DNA of 64,000 bases from G963674835 sp963674835 (GTDB lineage: Bacteria; Planctomycetota; Planctomycetia; Pirellulales; Thermoguttaceae): the NCBI GenBank assembly GCA_963674835.2, contig CAXXKC010000003.1, positions 1,674,001 through 1,738,000 of the forward strand. The letters run 5' to 3'. Shown piece by piece: positions 36,153 to 44,574 of this stretch. The notes beneath the pieces are model-generated. The model saw nothing but the letters and a program-made list of their open reading frames with translations, had not been told where the DNA came from and searched no databases. The position numbers were made by a program, and so were the translations under genes. Each line of letters begins with the position of its first letter. Position 1 is the first letter of the stretch.

Positions 36153-36833
36153 GAGACCGGCCTCCGACAAAAGCACCATGGCAGCCCAGTTCGGAACCAT
36201 GTCAGACGCTCCGAACATCTCCATCCTAATGACAAATCCGGAATCGTGACAAGTCGTGCTGGGAGATTTTTCGTGCAATTGCGGCCGTTGCATTGCGTGA
36301 GACCACCACGATAGCGGCAGATCTTTGCTGCGCAATCGCACGAGAGGACACGCGCGCAGGTGGAACTGGAAGGGCAATGCGGCTCATGCCATTGAGGCGC
36401 AAGGCTATTGGAAATGGAGGATCGCGTGTCGCACGGTTGTCACCGTGAGGAAGCCCCCCCAGATTTTCGGGCGGCTTCTTCGAGTGCGGATCGCAGCAGC
36501 ACAGTTCGGCAAAGCGCAGTTAGCCAGGAGGTGGGACATCGGCCCGAAGCCCAAGTGAGCGACTTGGTTAGGCGATGCGTTTGCAGCTTCCTGTGCGACG
36601 GTGTTGATGGTCGGCAAGTGGGCTGGCCGGGCCATATTGCCTCTGGCGTCGGGTCGAAAAATGCGATAAAATGGGCGGCAATTCGGGAGAAGTCGTCTGT
36701 CATTGACGGAGGGAGAGTGCCTCGTCGATGGCCGAAGCCAGGAGGCGTGCCACCGCATCGCTTGGGATCTTCGGCAGACACGACCGCGACCGAGGGGCCG
36801 CTGGCCGGCGGAGAAAGTCCGGGGAGAGATCCC
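36153..36833. other. Intergenic region before the HNH gene
   Basis: About 680 bases without a convincing gene. A G/C-rich hairpin occupies 36450-36478 (GAAGCC pairing with GGCTTC, plus CCC with GGG), with a short T-rich tail. It could end a transcript entering from the left, but no + strand gene lies upstream nearby. Confidence 0.4.
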
Positions 36834-37466
36834 ATGGCGAGTGTGTGTACGTCAGAGGCGCTGTCATCCAGCGTCTTGGTGTTGAACCGGCTCTACATCG
36901 CCGTTCACATTATCGGTGTTCGGCGAGCGTTCTCGTTATTGTGCCGCGAATTGGCTGAAGTGGTGCATCTGGAAGACGGGCGATTTACCAACTATGACTT
37001 CCAGGCATGGCGGGAAATCAGCGAGTTGCGGGCGGAATTGAAGGAACCCGGCGACGACTGGATTCGAGCCGTCAACTTCGAGATCCAGGTGCCTCGCGTC
37101 GTACGGCTGCTGTATTACGATCGCTTGCCACGGCGGTCGCTGCGGTTGAACCGCCATACGGTGTTCGCCCGGGACGGCCATCGCTGCCAGTATTGCGGGC
37201 GGCGACTTCCTACGAATCAGTTGAGCCTGGACCATGTGACGCCGCGCAGTCACGGGGGCGGCACGAGTTGGGAGAATGTGGTGTGCGCGTGCCTGACGTG
37301 CAATGTGAAAAAGGGCGGGCGCACGCCGCAGGAGGCCCATATGACGCTGGTTACGAAGCCGGCGCGGCCCAAGCAAAGCCCGTTGTTGTTGCTGAAGCTC
37401 CGCAACCCGAAATACGCGAGCTGGAAGACGTGGCTGGAAGGACAGCTTTGCGAAATGGGCGCCTAG
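36834..37466 (+). CDS. HNH endonuclease-family protein
   Basis: The 210-residue protein has a C-terminal HNH domain (about residues 105-165): ARDGHRCQYCGRRLP, LSLDHVTPRSHGGGTSWEN, and ACLTCNVKKGGRTPQEA. The two CxxC pairs bind zinc and DH...N are the catalytic set. The N-terminal 100 residues (VLVLNRLYIAVHIIGVRRAF) belong to the wider family, seen in cyanobacteria and planctomycetes. The ATG at 36834 has GGGGAGAG in front. Free-standing, so its role (DNA repair or defence) is uncertain. Confidence 0.88.
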   Translation: MASVCTSEALSSSVLVLNRLYIAVHIIGVRRAFSLLCRELAEVVHLEDGRFTNYDFQAWREISELRAELKEPGDDWIRAVNFEIQVPRVVRLLYYDRLPRRSLRLNRHTVFARDGHRCQYCGRRLPTNQLSLDHVTPRSHGGGTSWENVVCACLTCNVKKGGRTPQEAHMTLVTKPARPKQSPLLLLKLRNPKYASWKTWLEGQLCEMGA

Positions 37467-37497
37467 CAGGCGACGCGCTGCTGAAATATGCGTCCGA

Positions 37498-37776
37498 CTA
37501 TTGATCGCACAAGGGAGTCTTCTTCTCGGTGATCACGGGGCACTGAGGGGCCATTTCGGCGTTGATCTGGATGTACTCTTTCCACTCGTCGGGAACGTTC
37601 TCATCCAGGAAAATGGCCTCGACAGGACATTCAGGGATGCAAGCTTCGCAGTCGATGCACTCATCGGGGTGGATGTAGAGCATCTTTTCGCCCTCGTAGA
37701 AGCACTCTACGGGGCAGACCACAACACAATCGGTGTACTTACAATCGAAACACGGCTGACAGACGACGTGGGTCAT
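37498..37776 (-). CDS. fdxA: 7Fe ferredoxin
   Basis: The 92-residue protein carries a [3Fe-4S] pattern (CFDCKYTDCVVVCPVECF) and a [4Fe-4S] pattern (CIDCEACIPECPVEAIF), as in FdxA of many bacteria. The acidic C-terminal extension WKEYIQINAEMAPQCPVI is typical. It converges with the HNH gene and is monocistronic as far as visible. It probably carries electrons to a reductase that is not in the window. Confidence 0.93.
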   Translation of the reverse strand: MTHVVCQPCFDCKYTDCVVVCPVECFYEGEKMLYIHPDECIDCEACIPECPVEAIFLDENVPDEWKEYIQINAEMAPQCPVITEKKTPLCDQ

Positions 37777-38025
37777 GGGTCGGTTTCTCCCGGCGTGTGG
37801 AATGCGTGAAGAATCATAGTGGGGGGGCCACGAGGCGTCAAGGCTGTAGCCAGGGCTACCCAGTCTACTTTTCTTCCGTCTTCGGCTTGCTTGACGGGCA
37901 AATCGTGTTTACAATCGCAGAAGGTCCTAGCGTGGTTAGGTCCGTCCGCCCGGTTGGGGGTCTGTTCACCTAATAGCGGCATGGATCTGTGCCGAGGGCC
38001 GGCTGATGTCTGGGGGACGGGCGCT

Positions 38026-38598
38026 GTGGCTCTGTCGGAAATCGATCGAAACCTGCTCGAACGCTGCCTGCAGAAAAAGCCTCGGGCATGGGAGGATTTT
38101 GTCGATCGGTTCATGGGCTTGGTGGTGCACGTCGTGAGCCATACGGCGCAGGCCCGGGGGATCGTGCTGTCGGGCGATGACCGGGCCGATCTGTGCGGTG
38201 AGGTCTTCCTGAATCTGATCCGAGAAGATTTCGCCATTCTTCGCCATTTTCGCGCACAGAGCAGTCTGGCCACCTATCTCACGGTGGTATCGCGGCGGAT
38301 CGTGGTGAAATCGTTGCTTCGCAAGAAATCGCTGGTGAGCTTGGGAGAAGCGGTCGAGAAGGTCGCCGACACCAGCGACGCACCGGAGCAACGAATCAGC
38401 AACCAGGAAGAGATCGTGCGGCTGCTGGGAGAATTGCGGGATAACGAGGCGATGATCGTGCGCATGTATCACCTGGAAGGGATGTCGTACCAGGAGATCA
38501 GCGCGGCGGTCGGGGTGTCGGAGAACAGCATCGGCCCCATTCTTAGCCGCGCCCGCAGCAAGATGCGCAAAGCCGACTTCGATCACACGACGCCGTAG
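38026..38598 (+). CDS. ECF-type RNA polymerase sigma factor
   Basis: Sigma region 2 spans about residues 10-95 (RAWEDFVDRFMGLVVHVVSH, ADLCGEVFLNLI, YLTVVSRRIVVKSL). Region 4 lies at about 120-185 (NEAMIVRMYHLEGMSYQEIS, GVSENSIGPILSRARSKMRK). A GTG at 38026 with GGGGGACG upstream is chosen; an ATG at 37981 in the same frame has no clear site. No anti-sigma gene follows. The convergent lipoprotein-like gene is 115 bases away. Confidence 0.88.
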   Translation: MALSEIDRNLLERCLQKKPRAWEDFVDRFMGLVVHVVSHTAQARGIVLSGDDRADLCGEVFLNLIREDFAILRHFRAQSSLATYLTVVSRRIVVKSLLRKKSLVSLGEAVEKVADTSDAPEQRISNQEEIVRLLGELRDNEAMIVRMYHLEGMSYQEISAAVGVSENSIGPILSRARSKMRKADFDHTTP

Positions 38599-38713
38599 CG
38601 TCGGGCGTCACTGTGGTCATGCGCTGGGACAACGGTTGGCTTGGCCAGAGACGCGGAAGTTTGTTCGGACAAGCCAACTGTGACACGCGATCGATCCGCT
38701 TTGCCGGAAGCTG

Positions 38714-39655
38714 TCATCGCTGTAGGCGGCGCCAAGCACCTGTCGCCGCGTGACGGGTGGTACCACCGGGCGCAGCGTTCCTAGCGGCAGCGGCGGGCGC
38801 GAGTTGGAGATTGGGGTCGCAGAGGTCGACCAACGGTCCTTCGTTGTTGGGCAACGTCCAGAGCGAGGCGGAGGCGCCGACCAACTGATTCACCTGGACT
38901 CGGCCCAAATCGATCCGCATGGAGAACTGGGCCGCGGGGGCCTGGAATTCAATGACCTGAGGCACCGTGACCCCTGTGAGCGGATCCTGGCGGTGTTGAA
39001 CGATGACGGCGCTGGCCGCCAATTGGCCTTGGGCGTTGTAGATGTGCTGTTCAACGACGACGCCGCGGACGGGATCGACGATCGTGAGTTTCGTGGTGGG
39101 GCCTTCGCTGGTCTCGCGGACCGTACGGATCTCGAACCGCCCGTCGGGACGCACGGTGGGGCCTTGATGGGGTAGGTTGGGGTCGAATCCTTCGGCACCG
39201 AGAGATTCTATGAGCCACTGAGGCCGGATCGGAATGAGGCTGCGCGCGCGGCTGTTTTCAAACTGGTCGTGCCGGCAGTAATAGACGGCCGGTTGCGGTG
39301 CCCGGCGCACCCAGAACCAGAACAGTTCGTCGTTGCTGCCCAGGTCGAGCTCGGCGGCGCCGCCGAAGCCCAGAGCGGCGCGCAGACGGAAGCGGTGCGG
39401 ACGTTCAAAGGCCATTTGGGCGTCTAACGTGGGAAAGCCGGGGCCGCTGAGCGTGGCGTTGCTCGTCGACAACGACTGGATCTGCATGCTGTTGCGGTTG
39501 ACGACCTGGATGATTTGATCCAGCGTCGCCGTGGGAGGAAGAATGGGATTGGCCGGTTGGGCATAGAAGGGAGTCCGAACGGGGCAGCTTGCACCGCTCA
39601 GGCAGAAAAGCCCGACGAGCACCAGCAGCACCAACGCATGTCGGTTTCCGTCCAT
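38714..39655 (-). CDS. Secreted LolA-like protein, possibly a lipoprotein
   Basis: The 313-residue protein begins with a signal (ALVLLVLVGLFCLSGASC). The Cys may be lipidated but the box GAS-C is not ideal. Residues 40-260 have a LolA/LppX-like beta pattern (IIQVVNRNSMQIQSLSTSNATL, then RFRLRAALGFGGAAELDLGS). The last 40 residues are Ala-rich low complexity. The gene for the 161-residue protein lies 107 bases upstream in the same direction. Function unknown. Confidence 0.7.
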   Translation of the reverse strand: MDGNRHALVLLVLVGLFCLSGASCPVRTPFYAQPANPILPPTATLDQIIQVVNRNSMQIQSLSTSNATLSGPGFPTLDAQMAFERPHRFRLRAALGFGGAAELDLGSNDELFWFWVRRAPQPAVYYCRHDQFENSRARSLIPIRPQWLIESLGAEGFDPNLPHQGPTVRPDGRFEIRTVRETSEGPTTKLTIVDPVRGVVVEQHIYNAQGQLAASAVIVQHRQDPLTGVTVPQVIEFQAPAAQFSMRIDLGRVQVNQLVGASASLWTLPNNEGPLVDLCDPNLQLAPAAAARNAAPGGTTRHAATGAWRRLQR

Positions 39656-39762
39656 GGATTCCTCGACGGCAGGCTTTTCATCGGCAGACGTAGTGCGGCT
39701 GCCACGGTTGCCCTATTTCGTTCCATCATCCTGCCGGACCGGCCGACAGCACCATTCCATCC

Positions 39763-40248
39763 TCAACTGGCGTTGGCAAAAAGCATGGAGGCCAACTGCT
39801 CCTGGATCACCTCGACGCGTGACTCGTCGGGAGTCGCCGCAACGACGCGATATGTGGCGTCGCGCCGCGGGCAGTACAGAACTAGCTCTTCACGTCCTTG
39901 CGCATCGCGCTGCGTATCCTCCACACGCATCACGCGGCGCCGGACCAGCAGGAGGGCCAGCACGTAACGCATGTCGTGGAGCTCCGGCTTCTGCTGGAGC
40001 TCTTCGAAAAACTGCAGCATCACGTCGTTGGGAGCCCAGTGAACGCGTCGGGCGTCCGGCGCGGGGATCTGAGACTTCCACCAACCGAGCGTTCCGTCGG
40101 GCGGGCCGTTCCACGCTTCTTCGGCGAAATCGAGACGCTGAAGCTCGGCTCCTGCGTCGATCAACGCCGAGTAGAACACCTCGCCGGGGGCGAGCTCTCG
40201 TCCGGTGACTGAGCAGCGCCGTGTGCAACGTTGCAGTTCGTAGTCCAT
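39763..40248 (-). CDS. Conserved hypothetical protein, 161 residues
   Basis: It begins MDYELQRCTRRCSVTGREL and has a hydrophobic core LHDMRYVLALLLVRRRVMRV near residue 95. The two early Cys could be a metal site but no pair follows. The ATG has AAGGATGT upstream. I recognise it only as resembling planctomycete conserved proteins. It probably shares a transcript with the LolA-like gene. Confidence 0.65.
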   Translation of the reverse strand: MDYELQRCTRRCSVTGRELAPGEVFYSALIDAGAELQRLDFAEEAWNGPPDGTLGWWKSQIPAPDARRVHWAPNDVMLQFFEELQQKPELHDMRYVLALLLVRRRVMRVEDTQRDAQGREELVLYCPRRDATYRVVAATPDESRVEVIQEQLASMLFANAS

Positions 40249-40500
40249 ACATCCTTGGTTCGAGGGGGCGGCCGTCTTCGGCCAAAGGCCTCGATCGGGG
40301 GCGGCAGATTAACCGAAAAGGCCGTTCGGCTCAATAGTGCGTGTCGCACTTAACTGTAGCGTGCGTGGCGGCGTATTTCCGCGGTTTCGAAAGCGAAAAA
40401 CACGCAACAGTTACGCCGAACGCGTTCTAGTTACTGTGGCGGAAGCGGGAATTCGCCTGGGATGACGACAAGCCGGTGTCTGCCCTTTCGCAAGAGACGG

Positions 40501-40737
40501 TCAATAGGCAGTGAAGAACCGCGCGTCGCTGCCACCGGGCCCAATCTCGATACGCACTGGCCGAGCGCATTTTGGGCAGTATCCCTCGTAGGCCGTACCC
40601 GCTCGATTGACGTAAATCCTTGCATAGATACCACAACAGGCGAACTGGACTCCCAAGAAGCGTCGGCGATCCCCCTGCGTCGGCGGCACGGATTGCGGTT
40701 GTGGGTCACTGCTGAGGTCGAGACGGTCGTCTGCCAT
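40501..40737 (-). CDS. Small Cys-containing conserved protein, 78 residues
   Basis: The core RRFLGVQFACCGIYARIYVNR, then GYCPKCARPVRIEIGPGG and RFFTAY matches a small planctomycete family I recognise, with CC and CxxC as likely metal ligands. The ATG at 40737 has AGGTGG upstream; the longer open frame before it does not fit the family. It is divergent from the leu leader. Confidence 0.75.
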   Translation of the reverse strand: MADDRLDLSSDPQPQSVPPTQGDRRRFLGVQFACCGIYARIYVNRAGTAYEGYCPKCARPVRIEIGPGGSDARFFTAY

Positions 40738-40955
40738 GTGACAATTCCACCTGAAGGAGGGGTCTCGAATAGGAATCGGTATGAACCTATCGCGGCTTCC
40801 GTGCTTCTCTATAGCGTGAGGACTCGCGAGAGTGAAGGTCGGTTGGACGTGCGGCGTGTGTCGAAGGGCCTCCGGATCGACGGATTGCGTCGTTTGAAGC
40901 ACCATTGGCAACCCTCGGAGGCGGGTATTTGGGGAGAAACGGCTGAGGGATGTGC

Positions 40956-40984
40956 TTGACCGCACCCCCAGCGGTCGATAGACT
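40956..40984 (+). promoter_or_regulatory. Promoter of the leu leader/leuA transcript
   Basis: TTGACC (40956-40961) and TAGACT (40979-40984) are 17 bases apart and match sigma-70 boxes at 5/6 and 4/6. Transcription would start near 40991, about 30 bases before the leader peptide. Confidence 0.6.
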
Positions 40985-41021
40985 CTCTTGATGCTTTGAT
41001 TTGTTTGTCGAGGATGGTGAT

Positions 41022-41066
41022 TTGACCCGCCGAGCCTTACTGCCGTTGTTGTTATTGCTCCTTTAG
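41022..41066 (+). CDS. leuL: Leu-rich attenuator leader peptide
   Basis: A 14-codon frame starts at TTG and encodes MTRRALLPLLLLLL. Eight of the 14 codons specify leucine (2 TTA, 3 TTG, CTG, CTC, CTT). GAGGA lies seven bases before the start. The stop TAG ends seven bases before the antiterminator half at 41074. The leucine run, size, position before leuA and terminator together fit a classical amino-acid attenuator. Confidence 0.85.
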   Translation: MTRRALLPLLLLLL

Positions 41067-41073
41067 AGGAGAC

Positions 41074-41149
41074 GGCCTGAGGGTTCGCGCACGACACGTT
41101 TGAACTGCCCATCGAAACCCCAAGGCCGAAAGAGGTCTCGGGGTTTTTT
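41074..41149 (+). terminator. leuA attenuator: antiterminator and intrinsic terminator
   Basis: The terminator has CCCC (41118-41121) paired with GGGG (41140-41143), AAA (41115-41117) with TTT, an inner AGGCC/GGTCT stem (41123-41127 with 41132-41136 region) and a run of six T at 41144-41149. An upstream segment, GGCCTGAGGGTT (41074-41085), can pair with AACCCCAAGGCC (41116-41127) at ten of twelve positions. That pairing excludes the terminator. A ribosome stalled on Leu codons leaves 41074-41085 free; a ribosome at the stop covers part of it. Confidence 0.85.
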
Positions 41150-41328
41150 CGTTGGTTTTTGAGGTTGGAGTGACAAGGTGACGGTACTGCGTGCGAGGAT
41201 AAGCGGCTGGCATTTCGGGCCGACGAGGGCCTGGTTGCTGTTGTCGGCGCCGACCAAGGGTCGGCAGTCGGATCGTGCGTAGGGAAGATTGTGCCTTTCG
41301 TCTAGATGCCTTCAGGAATCCAACGAAC

Positions 41329-42882
41329 ATGAGCTCTTCGACAACTCGTCCTATTGTTATCTTTGACACGACTCTGCGCGACGGCGAACAGTCGCCGGGC
41401 GCCAGTATGAACCTGAGCGAAAAGATGGAGGTCGCGCAGGCGCTGGTGAGCCTGGGCGTTGACGTGATCGAGGCGGGCTTTCCGATCGCTTCGCCAGGAG
41501 ATTTCGAGGCGGTGCGGGAAGTCGCCAAGGTGGTTCGGGGCGCCGTCGTTTGCGGACTGGCCCGTTGCCGCGATGAGGACATCGACCGCGCGTGGGAGGC
41601 GGTCCGGCACGCCGAGTCGCCACGGATTCATGTGTTCCTGGCCACCAGCGCGATTCATCGTGAGTTCAAGCTCAAGATGGACAAGGAGCAGATTATTCGG
41701 CACGCGGTAGCCGGCGTGGAACGCGCGGTGGGGTATTGCCCGAACGTGGAATTCTCGCCCGAGGATGCTTCACGGACGGAGAGCGATTTCCTCTGCCAGG
41801 TCGTAGAAGCGGCGATCGCGGCCGGAGCGACGACCGTGAACATTCCCGACACGGTCGGCTATGCCACGCCCTCTCATATGGGCAACGTGATCCGGATGCT
41901 GCGAGAGCGCGTGCCTAACATCGACAAGGCGGTGCTCAGCGTCCATTGCCACAACGATTTGGGTATGGCTGTGGCGAACAGCCTCGCGGCGGTCGAAGCA
42001 GGTGCCGGGCAGGTGGAATGTACGATCAACGGGATTGGGGAGCGAGCCGGCAACTGTTCGCTGGAAGAGATCGTCATGGCTCTGCGAACGCGCCAGGACC
42101 ACTACCATGCCGGCACCGGGATCGTTACCCAGCGGCTGGTGCCGACCAGCCGGCTTGTGGCGAGCATCACCGGCATCTTCGTGCAGCGGAACAAGGCGAT
42201 CGTGGGGCAGAACGCATTTGCTCACGAGGCGGGCATTCACCAGGATGGGATGCTCAAGGAGCGCCGCACCTACGAAATCATGCGGCCCGAAGACGTTGGT
42301 TTTACGATGAGCGACCTCGTGCTGGGCAAGCACAGCGGCCGAGCCGCCCTGGCCGACCGGGCCAAGGCCCTGGGGTTCCACCTCAATCGCGATCAGCTCA
42401 ACTCGGTCTTCGAGCAGTTCAAGGCGCTGGCCGATAAGAAGAAAGAGATCTATGACGCCGACCTGGCCGCGCTGGTCGAGCAGCAGATGCACGCTCTGGA
42501 CGAGATGTGGGCGCTGGAATCTTATGAGGTTGCGTCGGGCAGTGGGCGCCAGCCGACCGTGCGTCTGTCGCTTCGCAAAGGTGGCGAGGTGGTCAGCACG
42601 GAAATGACATGCGGCGACGGTCCCATCGACGCCGTCTTCCTGGCGATCGAAAAGCTCACCGGGTATGAAGTGGCCTGCAACGACTTCCGCGTGCACAGCG
42701 TGACCGTCGGCAAAGACGCCCAGGGCGAAGTGACCGTTCAGGTGGAACATGAAGGCTCGCTGTTCCGTGGCCGGGGCGTGTCGACTGACAGCGTGGAGGC
42801 CAGTGCCAAGGCCTTTTTGAACGCCATCAATCGAATCGCCGCGGTCAGCAACGGCGGCCATCGACCAAGTGAGAATCCTTGA
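41329..42882 (+). CDS. leuA: 2-Isopropylmalate synthase
   Basis: LeuA condenses acetyl-CoA and 2-oxoisovalerate, the first step of leucine synthesis. The 517-residue protein has FDTTLRDGEQSPGASM, VHCHNDLGMAVANSLAAV, INGIGERAGNCSLEE and FAHEAGIHQDGMLKE. The C-terminal LeuA_dimer regulatory domain spans about residues 370-505. The ATG at 41329 has AGGAA ten bases upstream; an 18-codon extension starts at a weaker codon. A leucine attenuator lies 180-370 bases upstream, and tRNA-Leu(UAA) follows 50 bases downstream. Confidence 0.97.
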   Translation: MSSSTTRPIVIFDTTLRDGEQSPGASMNLSEKMEVAQALVSLGVDVIEAGFPIASPGDFEAVREVAKVVRGAVVCGLARCRDEDIDRAWEAVRHAESPRIHVFLATSAIHREFKLKMDKEQIIRHAVAGVERAVGYCPNVEFSPEDASRTESDFLCQVVEAAIAAGATTVNIPDTVGYATPSHMGNVIRMLRERVPNIDKAVLSVHCHNDLGMAVANSLAAVEAGAGQVECTINGIGERAGNCSLEEIVMALRTRQDHYHAGTGIVTQRLVPTSRLVASITGIFVQRNKAIVGQNAFAHEAGIHQDGMLKERRTYEIMRPEDVGFTMSDLVLGKHSGRAALADRAKALGFHLNRDQLNSVFEQFKALADKKKEIYDADLAALVEQQMHALDEMWALESYEVASGSGRQPTVRLSLRKGGEVVSTEMTCGDGPIDAVFLAIEKLTGYEVACNDFRVHSVTVGKDAQGEVTVQVEHEGSLFRGRGVSTDSVEASAKAFLNAINRIAAVSNGGHRPSENP

Positions 42883-42932
42883 TTATTGCGAGCTAGCGTC
42901 GGCCGGCGTGTACTGAAGGACGCTGGCCGATC

Positions 42933-43018
42933 GGCCGAGTGGCGGAACCGGTAGACGCACGGGACTTAAAATCCCGTGGGGAGTCCTCCCCGTGCGGGTT
43001 CGAATCCCGCCTCGGCTA
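42933..43018 (+). tRNA. tRNA-Leu (UAA)
   Basis: The acceptor 5' strand GGCCGAG pairs with CTCGGCT at the 3' end (one G-U pair). The anticodon loop CTTAAAA gives anticodon UAA. A long variable arm (about TGGGGAGTCCTCCCCG) and T loop TTCGAAT are present. No CCA is encoded. The 3' 54 bases are the attachment core of the integrated element that follows. Confidence 0.95.
42965..43018 (+). repeat. attL core: 3' half of tRNA-Leu
   Basis: It matches 48879-48932 at 52 of 54 positions; the two differences (TC versus CA) lie in the variable arm. The copy keeps the tRNA gene intact after integration. Confidence 0.92.
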
Positions 43019-43091
43019 GTTCTAAGTCATTGTCAAATGGGCAAGTCCGATGGGTCCAGCCTTTCGCGAACTCCGTTCCGGCTATCCGCAT

Positions 43092-43110
43092 GTCACCCAA
43101 GAAGTCACCC
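43092..43110 (+). repeat. Putative integrase arm-type sites, left end
   Basis: Two copies of GTCACCC (43092-43098 and 43104-43110) are 12 bases apart, 74 bases inside the left core. The same pair and spacing recur at the right end. Confidence 0.6.
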
Positions 43111-43247
43111 CCTCCGCCACAATCTCGCTAACTACACGCTATCTGCACAGTGTCTGCTAAGCGAATGCCCAGCGCGAGCGTTGAAAAGACATCGCATAGC
43201 AAGTACAGTATGTACTGGCGCGTCGCGATTCCCCAGGAGGGGTGAGC

Positions 43248-44423
43248 ATGGCGTACGAGGGCGTCTTCATAACGCTGGAAAATGCGGGGCCTGCAAGCGC
43301 GACGTATGCAGCCGATCGTCGGACCGATTGGCGATACATAAGCCCCCATCCTGTCTTTACGATCGAAGTCGCTCGCAGTGGTCCACCGTTCGTCGTGAAG
43401 ATCCATGACCGACGTAATAACGTCGCGACCTTCTTCATTGAGGAACAAGACAAACCCACGCCTCCTGCACAGGTAGCCCCGCAACACCGTCTGGAGCTGG
43501 CACACGCGACTGTCAGTCTGCACTATTATAGCTACAACAGGCCGGGCAATCCTTCGCACTCTGGACGTGCCTGCTGCGGAAAGCAACACAACAAGACGCC
43601 CCCCGTCTTATCTAATCAACCTCTCGCCGATTCACGCAGCGAGAAGCCTGCGAAAGGCCCGCCCGGCCTGTTGTTTCTTGCATTCCTCGCCTTGGCACCT
43701 CTACTTGTGATCGCGTACGTATTCGAGTTCTATGGTTGGGTAAGGAGCCGGCCGATGCGCGCATTATTGTGGCTGCTGACCGTTGTTGCTCTAGTTGTGC
43801 CTCCGCTATGGATGTACATGAAACCAGATGACTATAAGCCGGCGGTCCAGATTCTGTTGAGTTCGATACTCTTTGGACTCACGTTCTGGCTTGGCTATGA
43901 TCGTGCTCTAAAGAAGGCCATCGCCATGGCAAACGACCGCTGGCTACCTCAGGCAGAGAGCGCCATGAATCGACTCTTAACGGTCTTCTCATCCGTCCGC
44001 AGACTCAGAAGCGAACTTTCCGAGGCCTGCAATGCCGCCGAGCAACAGTTGACGGAGCTCGGCAGTGAGAAGAACAAGGCGATCAAAACATTCTTCGGGA
44101 CTCAGTGCCACCACAACGCAAGTCGACTTGGCGACATTGTCAATCACCTTGAAGACGCTTTGGACGACTGGGCGAGGTTTGTGGAAGCTAACTGCCAGGA
44201 TTTGGAGTGTCAGCGGATAAACGAAGCTATCGTAGAACGGCGTCTCCAGCTGGATGCTCAAACAAGATCTCAGTGCGGCAACACGACGTGTATCTTTCGC
44301 GAGATGCCGCTTCCCCCTGCGACGAGCGATCTGTCTGATCCCGATTCAGATGCGGAAGGGTCGATGCCGTCCCCTGCGCCAGCTACACCATTGACGGCGG
44401 ACGCAGACCCTCCAATATCATGA
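43248..44423 (+). CDS. Cargo membrane protein of the tRNA-Leu element, unknown function
   Basis: The 391-residue protein has an N-terminal soluble domain of about 130 residues (YEGVFITLENAGPASATYA), three hydrophobic segments (about residues 145-170, 175-195 and 205-225) and a C-terminal helical/coil domain with many Cys/His/Asn. AGGAGG lies seven bases before the ATG. It is the only gene on the element's + strand, facing away from the left end. I recognise no family. Cargo at this position often encodes a defence or fitness function; this is inference. Confidence 0.7.
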   Translation: MAYEGVFITLENAGPASATYAADRRTDWRYISPHPVFTIEVARSGPPFVVKIHDRRNNVATFFIEEQDKPTPPAQVAPQHRLELAHATVSLHYYSYNRPGNPSHSGRACCGKQHNKTPPVLSNQPLADSRSEKPAKGPPGLLFLAFLALAPLLVIAYVFEFYGWVRSRPMRALLWLLTVVALVVPPLWMYMKPDDYKPAVQILLSSILFGLTFWLGYDRALKKAIAMANDRWLPQAESAMNRLLTVFSSVRRLRSELSEACNAAEQQLTELGSEKNKAIKTFFGTQCHHNASRLGDIVNHLEDALDDWARFVEANCQDLECQRINEAIVERRLQLDAQTRSQCGNTTCIFREMPLPPATSDLSDPDSDAEGSMPSPAPATPLTADADPPIS

Positions 44424-44574
44424 ATCGCGGTACAGTCGTTTGGCGAAACCACAGCAGTCACCTTCATCTGTTACGCAGACTCTCATCCCGATTGCTTGCC
44501 TCAGCCCCACCGTGCAAGTCATTCGATTACACACGGAGGTGCGTCCAAGTCCACAACATCTGTACCACGCATCG

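Noticed and set aside
36450..36478. Strong intrinsic terminator
   Set aside because: The stem is good but the T tract is short and there is no upstream + strand gene; recorded only as a hairpin in the spacer.
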